This document shows positions 17,958 through 26,392 of a stretch of 64,000 bases of DNA, one piece after another. The stretch is from Candidatus Nanopelagicales bacterium. Its GTDB lineage: Bacteria > Actinomycetota > Actinomycetes > S36-B12 > GCA-2699445. The position numbers and the translations under genes are program-made. Location of the stretch: contig JBAOHO010000008.1 of the NCBI GenBank assembly GCA_037045355.1, forward strand, positions 62,001 through 126,000. Reading direction: 5' to 3'. The notes beneath the pieces are model-generated. The model was given only the letters and a program-made list of their open reading frames with translations. It was not told where the DNA came from and ran no database searches. Numbering within the stretch: the first letter of the stretch is position 1; each line of letters begins with the position of its first letter.

Positions 17958-19127
17958 TCATGGTCGGTTGCGGCCCAGTCGATCGTGGCTGGAGACCCAA
18001 TCCCCGGCGAGCACTGCTCCCGCCAATGAGACGTCTCCGGCCAGGACAACAGCGGCGCAGATCTCGGCGAACCGGTCGGCTCCACCCGTTCCATAGCAGT
18101 CCAGCATCTCCAGGCATTCACGTTGCGTGGCGAGTCCCGTCCCGCCGCCGTAGGTCCCGACGATGAGGGCCGGCAAGGTGACCGACCAGTAGTAGTCGCC
18201 ATTGTCGAGCAGCTGTGAATACACGAAACCCGTGTGTGACTCCGCCACGTTGGCGACGTCCTGGCCGGTCGCGATGAACAGCGCCGCGAGGGCATTCGCC
18301 GCGTGCGCCCCCAGGTAGGCGCTTCCCGCCAGGTAGCCACCGAGCGCTTGCACCTGACGGGCTTTGAACATCGTGGCCGGATCCACCCCCACGACCTCTC
18401 GCAGGACCGCTGCGTCCAGGGTCGCCTCTGCCACGACTCGACGTCCCCGCGTGAGCAGTTGGTTGACATGACTGTGCTTCTTGTCGGTGTCCATCGATCC
18501 CGACAGGATGTACCGCGCCCCCGGATACCGGCTCACGATCCATTCGCACGCGGCGAACGTGGCCTTGCCGGTCATGTTCTGTCCGGCCGCGTCCCCAGTC
18601 GTGAAGTTGAACCTGGTGTAGAGGTTGGGCCCGGCGGGGAACTGCTGGATCCCGATCAGGCGGCCCACGCTCGTGGTGGCTTCGGCGGTTTGCTTCACGG
18701 CGGCGAAGTTGGCATCGAGCCATCCCGAGAAGTCGCGTGCGCGCCGGGCGTCATCGAACAAGAACACGGGGGCCCGCTGCATGGCGTGATCCACGATCGT
18801 CGTCTTCACCCCACCGGTGCGGCCGAGCAGGCGCATGCCCCGGTTGTAGCTGGCCACCAGGGTGCCCTCGGTCGTGGCGAGTGGGATGTAGAACTCGCCG
18901 TTGGCGCTTTCGCCGTCGATGAGCAACGGACCGGCCACTCCCAGCGGAACCTGCGCCACTCCGGTGAAGTTCTCGATGTTCCCGGGCAGACTCGCAGGGT
19001 CCACCGAGTAGTGGCCGACGGCGTCCAGCGAGGCGCCGGTGTGTTCGCGGACGAATTCCCGGCGTACGTGCGCCATCTCGTGGGTGTGGTCGTCGTAGCG
19101 GTCGCGCGGAACTGGTGGGCGGGTCAT
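17958..19127 (-). CDS. hydroxymethylglutaryl-CoA reductase, class I-like
   Basis: Reduces HMG-CoA to mevalonate with NAD(P)H. Signatures along 389 residues: ENFTGVAQVPLGVAGPL (52-68) for substrate, catalytic Glu87 in TTEGTL, the cofactor loop TTGDAAGQNM (176-185), catalytic Lys216 in DTDKK, the GQDVAN Asp, GGGTGLATQ, and a C-terminal SHDRLGRN His. The DKK motif and glycine loops fit class I enzymes (eukaryotes, archaea, some actinomycetes) rather than the class II type. ATG 19127 has TAGCGT 7 nt upstream. No other mevalonate-pathway gene is in the window. Confidence 0.9.
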   Translation of the reverse strand: MTRPPVPRDRYDDHTHEMAHVRREFVREHTGASLDAVGHYSVDPASLPGNIENFTGVAQVPLGVAGPLLIDGESANGEFYIPLATTEGTLVASYNRGMRLLGRTGGVKTTIVDHAMQRAPVFLFDDARRARDFSGWLDANFAAVKQTAEATTSVGRLIGIQQFPAGPNLYTRFNFTTGDAAGQNMTGKATFAACEWIVSRYPGARYILSGSMDTDKKHSHVNQLLTRGRRVVAEATLDAAVLREVVGVDPATMFKARQVQALGGYLAGSAYLGAHAANALAALFIATGQDVANVAESHTGFVYSQLLDNGDYYWSVTLPALIVGTYGGGTGLATQRECLEMLDCYGTGGADRFAEICAAVVLAGDVSLAGAVLAGDWVSSHDRLGRNRP

Positions 19128-19199
19128 GGTGGCCACGCTAACGGGGCAGACAACACCCGTGCTCAACCGTCGCAGGGGCCCTATTCCGTCTGCAGAGAC

Positions 19200-20753
19200 C
19201 TACTTGGTCGTCGCAGTGACCGTGCGCTTGGTGCCGGCTCCGGTTGCATTGACGGCTCGCAGTTGAGACTTGTACGTCGTCTTCCGCGCCAACTTGGTGA
19301 ACTTGACCTTCGAGGTCGTGATGCTTCGCCAGGATCCGTAGGAGCCACCCCTTGGCTTGATCCGGGCATCGTAAGACGTGGCAGAGGCGACCTCGCTCCA
19401 GTCGAGGATGATCCGCTTCTTCTTCGTCTTGATGGATGGGGTCGCAACTTTGGCGGGCACCGTCAGCAAGGCCACGGCGTCGACCTGGCCCGCCGTCCCG
19501 TCAGCATCCGTGGCCAGCACCTTGTAGAAGTAGTCCGTTCCCGGGGTGAGGTCCGTCATCGAGCAAGTGACGTTCGCGCTTTGTCCGGCGGTCACGGTGT
19601 TGGGGGTGGCAGTCACGATTTCGGAGTCGCTCGCGACGCCGCTGTTCAACTTCGTCAGGCTCGTGGCATACCGGCAACTGACGTCGGTCACCGCATCCGT
19701 ATCGGCAGTGACCCGTCCATTGCCAGTGGCCGTGGTGCCCGTGACCGCGGTCGCCGCTGCCGTCGTCGCTCTCGGTGCGAGCGCCACGATCGAGACATTG
19801 TTGCTTCCCTGATTCCCCACCACGGCGCGGGTTCCGTCAGACGTCGTGCTCAGACCGACGGGCTGGGTTCCGACTGCCACGTTGCTGGTGATCGAGTTGT
19901 CCGACAGGCGGATCACGCCGAGTGAGTTGAGCGCGAATCGGGTCGTATACAGGGTGGCGCCGTCCTGTGACAGCGCGGGGATCGCTGGGGTTCCGGGCAC
20001 CGGGATTGTCGCCGACACGGTGTTTCCGGTGCCGATCACCGACACGGAGTTCCCGGCTGCATTGGCGACATAGGCGCTTCCATCTCGGCCCACCACGACG
20101 CCCAAGGGGCTGGCGCCGACGGCGACTGTGGCAGCCACTGTGTTGCTGGCCAAGTCCACGACAGACACGGAGTTTCCTCCGAAGTTCACTACGTAGGCGC
20201 GGGTGCCGTTGGGGCTCACGGCCACGAGTCTGGGTTGCGCACCGACCGCGACCTCGCTGGTCACGGTGTTGGTGGCCGTGCTGATGGTCGACAGTTTGTT
20301 GTCGACCAAGCGGGTCACCAGGATGTTGGTGCTGTCGGGGGTGCTCGCCACTCCGTACGGGGCGCCGGGTACCGCGATCGTGGTGACCACTGTGTCGGTC
20401 GCCGTGTTGATGACGCTCACGTTGTTCGAAGTCGGGTTCGCAACGTAGACCCGCGAACCGTTCGCGGTGACCGCGAGTGATGTGGGCCCGGTCCCCACAG
20501 CGATAGTGGCGGTGACGGTATTGGTGCCGAGGTCGATGACCGACACTGAGTTGCCCGTGCTGCTCGCGACGTAGGCCTTGGTGCCATCTGGTGTGGTGGC
20601 CACCGCGAACGGTGCGGTTCCGATCGCGACGGTTGCCGTCAAGTTGGCCCCTGAGGCCGGTGCGGCCACCCCCATCGCGAGTCCGGCTACGGCGATGGCC
20701 GCGGCGGCGACCTGAGCAACGAGACGGAACCCACTCCGAGGTGCAACAGTCAT
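19200..20753 (-). CDS. secreted YVTN beta-propeller protein with fibronectin-type tail
   Basis: A signal peptide (about residues 1-36) is followed by about seven repeats of roughly 42 residues, each with a (T/A)VAVG-x-x-P, PDGT-x-AYV and N(S/N)VSVI pattern (residues 37-325), the YVTN/YncE propeller. After a Thr/Ala-rich region come two beta-sandwich-like domains: one with DVSCRYATSL and TPGTDYFYKVLATD, and one ending in LRAVNATGAG, both Fn3-like. Probably a surface adhesion or binding protein. Repeats are similar at DNA level, so misassembly or copy-number variation is possible. Confidence 0.83.
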   Translation of the reverse strand: MTVAPRSGFRLVAQVAAAAIAVAGLAMGVAAPASGANLTATVAIGTAPFAVATTPDGTKAYVASSTGNSVSVIDLGTNTVTATIAVGTGPTSLAVTANGSRVYVANPTSNNVSVINTATDTVVTTIAVPGAPYGVASTPDSTNILVTRLVDNKLSTISTATNTVTSEVAVGAQPRLVAVSPNGTRAYVVNFGGNSVSVVDLASNTVAATVAVGASPLGVVVGRDGSAYVANAAGNSVSVIGTGNTVSATIPVPGTPAIPALSQDGATLYTTRFALNSLGVIRLSDNSITSNVAVGTQPVGLSTTSDGTRAVVGNQGSNNVSIVALAPRATTAAATAVTGTTATGNGRVTADTDAVTDVSCRYATSLTKLNSGVASDSEIVTATPNTVTAGQSANVTCSMTDLTPGTDYFYKVLATDADGTAGQVDAVALLTVPAKVATPSIKTKKKRIILDWSEVASATSYDARIKPRGGSYGSWRSITTSKVKFTKLARKTTYKSQLRAVNATGAGTKRTVTATTK

Positions 20754-20897
20754 GGCTCATGGAAACACAGGTCCCCCTCACAACACGAGGGCAAGCGTGA
20801 GGTCCGTGAAGGTCGGGTCGCGCAGGGCGGGCTGAGCCCAGCCGGATGCCGTCCCGGCTTGGGCCACCTCCGCGGGTGGATCTTCCCGCGACTTCCC

Positions 20898-22391
20898 TCA
20901 CGGTGCAGCGGATCCGCGGCCTGCCTCCTGACGGAGCAGTTCGTCGAGGTCGCTCAGCCGATCCAATCCGCGCAAAGACTGAGCGACACGCGGATTGGAG
21001 GCGAGCCGTTCTCGGTTGCGGTGCAGGAAGGACCAGTACCCCGCCGTGAAGGGGCAGGCATTTGGCCCGACCCGCACGCGCGGGTCGTACGGGCAGGCGG
21101 AGCAGTAGTCGCTCATCCGCTTGATGTACGCGCCACCGGCGGCGTACGGCTTGGTCGCCACGATGCCGCCATCGGCGTACTGCGACATCCCCACGACGTT
21201 CGGCACCATCACCCAGTCGTAGCCGTCCACGAATGCCCGGTGGAACCAGTCCGTGACCGCGGCAGGATCCCAGCCGCGCTGCATGGCGTAGTTGCCCAGC
21301 AGCATCAACCGCGGGATGTGGTGGACCCAGCCGTGGTCGCTCACGTCGGCCAGTGTGCGAGCCAGGCACTCCGCGTCGACGACTTCCGCGTCCAGGTCGG
21401 CGAACCAGGCGGGCAGCGGCTCGGTGGCGTCGAGCTCATTCATGTCCCGGTAGGTCGGCGGCAGGTGCCAGTACAGATGCCACACGAAGTCGCGCCATCC
21501 GATGATCTGTCGGATGAATCCCTCCACGGACGCCAACGGGACGATGCCGCGGCGGTAGGCATTCTCTGCGCGCTGCACCACTTCGACCGGGTCGAGCAGT
21601 CCGAGGTTCATCGGAGCCGACAGCAGGGAATGGGCCATCCACGGGTCGCCGCTCAGCATGGCGTCCTCGTAGGGGCCGAACGTCGGCAGCCGGTGGGTGA
21701 TGAAGTCGTCCAGCGCGGCGAGAGCCTCGCTGCGGGTGGCCGCGAAGCGGCGTGGACCATCGGAGCCGAGGAATGACACGCGCCCCTCACGCTGCCACCG
21801 ATCGAGGTCCTCACGGACCTCCGCATCGATGTCGTCTTCCTGCGGCCAACGTGGCTGCGTCACCTCGATCGACCCGGTCCGTGGTGGTGGCTGGCGGTTG
21901 TCGGAGTCGTAGTTCCAGCGGCCCCCGACAGGCTGTTCGTCATCCATCAGTACGTTCAGGCGACGGCGGCTGTCCCGGTAGAAGTCCTCCATCAGCAGTC
22001 GCCGCCGACCGCGCGCGTCGACCCACCGCTCGAAGTCGTCCGCTGAGGTCGCGAAGCCACGCGCGGGAAATATCTCGACCCGGGCATGTCCGCTGACGAA
22101 TCGTAGAGCCCCCTGTGACGTGGGGTGACAGACACTCAGCGGCTCGTCGATTCCGCTCAGCGCGGCGGAGTAGGTGTCGGCCTTGACGTAGGAACACTGC
22201 TCGCCCAACTCGGCCGCACGGTGCCGCATGGCGGACAGCACGAGGTGGGCCTTCGCGCGGTGGAAACGCCGTCGGGCGAATACCCCGCGGGCCTCGATCA
22301 GCAACACGGCCTGGTTCGGGTCATCAAGGAAATGGGGGCCGAGCTGGTCGCCGAAGAGCCAACGCCGTGTCACGGTGCCAGTCAAGCGCAC
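20898..22391 (-). CDS. FeS-type cryptochrome/photolyase (PhrB-like)
   Basis: Deoxyribodipyrimidine photolyase-related family, the iron-sulfur bacterial group that repairs (6-4) photoproducts with FAD. It begins RRWLFGDQLGPHFLD and has MEDFYR, the FAD-domain segments FIRQIIGWRDFVW and NYAMQRGWDP, and the cluster cysteines CSAC plus C in GPNACPF, with a further Cys upstream in DAEC: four possible 4Fe-4S ligands. The start is uncertain; in-frame GTGs lie at 22418, 22391 and 22373, and 22418 has a GAATCT box 6 nt upstream. Divergent from the DinB-like gene. Confidence 0.88.
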   Translation of the reverse strand: MRLTGTVTRRWLFGDQLGPHFLDDPNQAVLLIEARGVFARRRFHRAKAHLVLSAMRHRAAELGEQCSYVKADTYSAALSGIDEPLSVCHPTSQGALRFVSGHARVEIFPARGFATSADDFERWVDARGRRRLLMEDFYRDSRRRLNVLMDDEQPVGGRWNYDSDNRQPPPRTGSIEVTQPRWPQEDDIDAEVREDLDRWQREGRVSFLGSDGPRRFAATRSEALAALDDFITHRLPTFGPYEDAMLSGDPWMAHSLLSAPMNLGLLDPVEVVQRAENAYRRGIVPLASVEGFIRQIIGWRDFVWHLYWHLPPTYRDMNELDATEPLPAWFADLDAEVVDAECLARTLADVSDHGWVHHIPRLMLLGNYAMQRGWDPAAVTDWFHRAFVDGYDWVMVPNVVGMSQYADGGIVATKPYAAGGAYIKRMSDYCSACPYDPRVRVGPNACPFTAGYWSFLHRNRERLASNPRVAQSLRGLDRLSDLDELLRQEAGRGSAAP

Positions 22392-22436
22392 CGCACCGGG
22401 CGGAGCGCGGTGAGTCACGGCGATAGATTCGCGGGT

Positions 22437-23070
22437 GTGGACCTCTTCGCCGAGATCGCCGATGAACGACGCCGAACGGCCGATGTGTTGGCTTCGCTGA
22501 CTCCCGAACAGATGCGTACGCCCAGCCTCTGTGACGCATGGACAGTGCGCGATGTGGCAGCGCACCTGCTCATGCCATTGATTACCCCCGGTCCGAAGTT
22601 CGGTGTGGCGCTGATCCGCCATCGCCTCAACTTCAGCCGAACCAGCGAGGCGCTCACTGCTGACGTGGCACAACGTTCGGACGCTGACCTGGTGGCAGGG
22701 CTACGGGACAACGCCGCCAGTCGATTCACGCCGCCAGGTTTGGGGCCGCAAGCGCCACTCACCGACGTCGTCATCCACGGCCAGGACATACGACGTCCGC
22801 TGGGCCTGGGACGCGAGTTCCCGCCGGAGCGACTGGCCGTGGTCTTGGAGTTCCTCACGGGCCCCGATGCCCGCCGCGGATTCGTCCCCGCGGCGCGTAC
22901 TCGGGGCTTGCGTTTCGTCGCGACGGACCTCGACTGGTCCGTCGGCTCCGGTGCCGGAGGTCATCGGTCCGGGTGAGGCCGTGATGATGGCCGTCGCCGG
23001 GCGTGCGGTGGCACTGGACGATCTCACCGGCGCTGGGGTCGCGGATCTCGCAAACCGGTTGGCGAAGTGA
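22437..23070 (+). pseudogene. maleylpyruvate isomerase/DinB-like family protein, frameshifted
   Basis: The N-terminal part matches the mycothiol-dependent maleylpyruvate isomerase-like DinB superfamily (TIGR03083 type): LCDAWTVRDVAAHLLM with a metal-binding His, VIHGQDIRRPLG, and a C-terminal DLDWSVGSG. There the frame runs into a stop at 22974-22976, while the +1 frame continues the family ending (GPGEAVMMAVAGR, then ALDDLTG) to a TGA at 23068-23070. The span is 3n+1, so one extra base near 22951-22954 explains it. The corrected end overlaps the next gene's GTG by 4 nt (GTGA), which supports the repaired reading. GTG 22437 has TAGATT 7 nt upstream. Confidence 0.75.
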
Positions 23071-24197
23071 CAGTGCCCGCACCGGCGCCGACGGGGCGGC
23101 AACCGTGGGAATCGTGGATCGCGGATTCCTACGCGGACCTGTTCGCGCGGCCGTTGGCCCGCCGATCGGATCTGTACGACAGCGACCGAGCGGTCTTGTG
23201 TCATGGCCTCGGCAGCGATCCGACCTTCGTGTACGTCAACCGGACCGCCCAGCAACTGTGGGAGCGGCCATGGCGGTCGTTCATCGGGATGCCCTCGCGG
23301 CTGACAGCGCCCCCCGCACACCGCGCCGAGCGCTCGGCGGCGTTGAACGGCGGAAAGGTAGCCACCGATTACACCGGAGAGCGCGTCAGCGCCACAGGCC
23401 GTCGGTTTCGCATCCTGGGAGCCACGATCTTCCCGGTCCGTGACGGCGCGGGTGAAGTCGTCGGGCAGGCGGCCACTTTCGTGCACTGGGAACCGATCCG
23501 CCGCCGCCCGTTGTTGGAGGTACTCGCGACGTCAGTCGACGAGGTTGGCGTGGCGCTGTCCGGGGGCGCGGATCGGATCGAGTTGTGCGCGGACTACGCC
23601 AGCGGCGGTCTCACTCCCAGCACTGACCTCGTGCACAGCGTCGCGGGCCCAGCTCGCGAGCAGGGTGTCGGGGTGATGGCCATGATCCGACCCCGACCCG
23701 GTGACTTCGTCTACTCGCGACACGAACTCGACACCATGCGGCGCAGCGTGGCTGACGTCCTGGCCGCGGGGGCCAGTGGTGTCGTGCTCGGCTGCCTGAC
23801 GGCGGGCGGGCAACTCGACGTGGTGGCGACGGGTGCGTTGGTGCAAGCGGCGGCGGGCGCTCCCGTGACGGTGCACCGCGCCGTCGACGATTCCGTTGAC
23901 CCCTTGGCGGCGGCGCTGGCTGCGTTCGCCACGGGTGCTGATCGCGTGCTCACGTCAGGCGGCGCGGCGACGGCGCTGCTCGGAAGTGACGTTGTGCGCC
24001 GGATGGTCGCCGAGACGCCGATAGCCGCCACGGTGGTCGCGGGTTCGGGTGTGACCCCGGACAACGTCGCCGCGCTCGTGGCACGCACCGGAGTCACCGA
24101 AGTGCACGGATCCCTGCGCACGGCCGCGGGCCCGCCGGACCCAGCAGCGGTGCAGGCGATGGTGGCCGCGTTGGCAGCAATCGGTCAGTCGGGCTGA
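23067..24197 (+). CDS. MEKHLA (PAS-like) domain fused to CutC
   Basis: Two recognisable domains in one 376-residue protein. Residues 1-150 match the MEKHLA domain: AVLCHGLGSDPTFVYVNRTA, ALWE-like QLWERPW, PSRLTAPP, and a GQAATFVHW end. Residues about 152-376 match CutC, a TIM-barrel protein linked to copper homeostasis: GGADRIELCADYASGG, IRPRPGDFVYS, GVVLGCL, VTVHRAVD, RVLTSGGAATA and VAGSGVTPDNV. No break separates the domains. The GTG start overlaps the preceding gene by 4 nt. It ends tail to tail with the kinase gene, overlapping by 13 bp. Confidence 0.85.
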   Translation: MTVPAPAPTGRQPWESWIADSYADLFARPLARRSDLYDSDRAVLCHGLGSDPTFVYVNRTAQQLWERPWRSFIGMPSRLTAPPAHRAERSAALNGGKVATDYTGERVSATGRRFRILGATIFPVRDGAGEVVGQAATFVHWEPIRRRPLLEVLATSVDEVGVALSGGADRIELCADYASGGLTPSTDLVHSVAGPAREQGVGVMAMIRPRPGDFVYSRHELDTMRRSVADVLAAGASGVVLGCLTAGGQLDVVATGALVQAAAGAPVTVHRAVDDSVDPLAAALAAFATGADRVLTSGGAATALLGSDVVRRMVAETPIAATVVAGSGVTPDNVAALVARTGVTEVHGSLRTAAGPPDPAAVQAMVAALAAIGQSG

Positions 24198-25670
24198 GCC
24201 GGCAGCCACACGTCGAAAATGGCCCCGGTGGGGGAGTTGTCGCGCACCGACACCGAACCGCCCAGCGCAGACACGATCGCGGCGACGATGCTCAACCCGA
24301 GCCCAGAACCGCCCGCGGACCGAGTGCGGCTGGGGTCGCCGCGGTAGAACCGCTCGAACACGCGCGACTTCTCGGCATCGGGAATCCCAGGTCCGGAGTC
24401 GGCGACGGCTGCCCGCACCCAGCCCGCGCGGCTGCTGTCCACAGTGACGACAACCTCGCCATCGCTGTACTTGCACGCGTTGCCGACGAGGTTTCCCAGG
24501 ACTTGGCGCAGCCGCATCTCGTCGCCGATCACCACCGGCGCTGCCGACCCCTCGGTGCGCAACCGCAGGGCTCGGACCGGTTGCGCCGCCCGGGTCGCCT
24601 GCACGACCTCGTTGGCGATGTGGAGCAGGTCCACCGGGTGCTGCTCGAGCGGGCGCTGTTGATCGAGGCGGGCAAGCAGCAGAAGGTCATCGACCAGCCC
24701 CCCCATCCGTTTGGCCTCGCCTTCGAGCCGGTCGAACGTCTCCGGGACACGCTCTGGTGGCACCCCTCCACGCAGGTACAACTCGGAGTACCCGCGGATC
24801 GTCGTGAGGGGAGTGCGCAACTCGTGGCTCGCATCGGCGACGAACTGGCGCATGCGGGCTTCGGATTGCCTCGACTCCTGTAGTGCATCGTCCCGCTCAC
24901 CGATCGTCTGCTCGATCTCGTCCACCATGCTGTTGAAGGCCGCCGACAGTTGCCCGACCTCGGTGGTGGGCTCATGCTCGGGGACACGTCGGCTCAGGTC
25001 GCCCGCCGCGATCGCGGTCGCGGTCTGTTCCACCGTCGCCAGCGGCCGAAGGCTGCGCCGCACCGCGTAGAGCGCTGTCAACGCGAGCGCCCCGAGGACC
25101 ACCAGGCCGACCACTCCCTCGAGGAGGATCAGCCGCGACACCGTCGCCTCCACCTCCGCCAGGGGTTTGGCGACGAACAGGGTGCCCTGGCGGACGGGCT
25201 GCCCGATGGCCCGCCAGGCGCCACCTTCGCCGGGGACCGTGACGGGCTGTCCCGGCGGAACGGTGACCAAGGACGTGAGGTCCGGGGAACCTGCGCTGAA
25301 GGGACGGCTGAGGATCTGCACAGTGCCGCTCTGCATCTGCCACGCCACGAAGAACTCGGCGGGCAGTTCGACGATGCCCGTCACCGGGCACCTCGGGTTC
25401 GTCGTCGACGGGAAGGGCGGGCTGAGCATCGGCGGGTCGGAACACCGCGGGTTGGCTCCCGGGACCGCGGAACAAAGGCGGGCCCGGCATGTTGTCGTCG
25501 TCGAATCCGGAGCGGGTGACCTGAAGCAGTTGCTGGTCGATCTGACCGATCAAGTAGTTGCGCAGGGCCGCGACGGCCACCGAACCGGCCACGAGCAGTG
25601 CCGCTGCCCCCAGTGCCACGACGATCACGACGAGCTGGGTGCTGAGGGGCCGACGGCGCCACCAGCCCAC
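24185..25670 (-). pseudogene. two-component sensor histidine kinase, frameshifted
   Basis: The N-terminal frame (GTG 25670, 1 nt after the response regulator stop) gives a first transmembrane helix and the start of an extracytoplasmic sensor region. From about 25380-25450 onward only another frame is coding. It has a second transmembrane helix, a HAMP linker, the H box HELRTPLTT, the N box NLVGNACKYS, DSGPGIP and GGSGLGLSIV. The span is 3n+1, so one extra base in the sensor linker fits. If real, the kinase lacks a coupled sensor; if it is a sequence error, this is an ordinary OmpR-type kinase. Confidence 0.78.
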
Positions 25671-25671
25671 G

Positions 25672-26392
25672 TCAGGTGTCCGTCCCCGTGGGAGTGCGGA
25701 GCACATACCCGAAGCCACGGACCGTGTGCAGGAGTGAAGGCTCGGTCGTGTCGATCTTGCGCCTCAGATACGACACATAGGACTCGACAATTCCGGACTC
25801 TCCCTCGAAGTCGTAGTGCCAGACCCGATCCAAGATCGTGCTCTTGGACAGGACTTTGTCGGGATTGGCCAGGAACAGCCGGAGCAGGTTGAACTCCGTG
25901 GGAGTGCAGCTCGATCAAGGTGCCTGCCTTGCGGACCTCGTGACGGTCCTCATCCATCTCGATGTCCCCGACGGTCAGGCGCGGGGTTCCGGTGTCGCTG
26001 CGTTTGCCGGCCCGCCGCAGCAGGGCCTCCAACCGGGCGATCACTTCTTCGAGACTGAACGGTTTGGTGACGTAGTCGTCGCCACCCACGGAAAGTCCGC
26101 GGACTTTGTCCTCGGTGGCGTCCCGCGCGGTCAGGAACAGCACGGGAGCGTCCTGCCCTTCGGCCCGTAGCCGACGCACGAGATCGAATCCGTCCAGACC
26201 AGGCATCATGACATCGAGCACCAAGGCATCAGGTCGCTCCTGTCGGGCCATGGTGAGCGCTTTACGCCCGTCCGTTGCCGTGCTCACATCGAAACCGGCG
26301 AACCGGAGGCTGGCCGCGAGCAGGTCGAGAATCGTCTGCTCGTCGTCGGCGATCAGCAGCCGGCCGCGAGAAGTGGTCATGGCGCCCATCAT
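25672..26392 (-). pseudogene. OmpR-family response regulator, frameshifted
   Basis: The receiver domain is intact: DD16-17, phosphoacceptor Asp60 in LDVMMPG, Thr88 in FLTARD and Lys110 in VTKPF. The winged-helix part is split. After GTLIEL the given frame turns to nonsense, while the +1 frame reads TPTEFNLLRLFLANP, then SYLRRKID and VRGFGYVLR, the OmpR DNA-binding domain, to a TGA at 25672. Removing one base at about 25906 restores a protein of about 239 residues. The start ATG overlaps the GT39 stop (ATGA). It precedes the kinase gene by 1 nt. Confidence 0.8.

Noticed and set aside
18303..19925. 540-residue plus-strand frame
   Set aside because: Antisense to HMG-CoA reductase and the YVTN gene, both clearly real.
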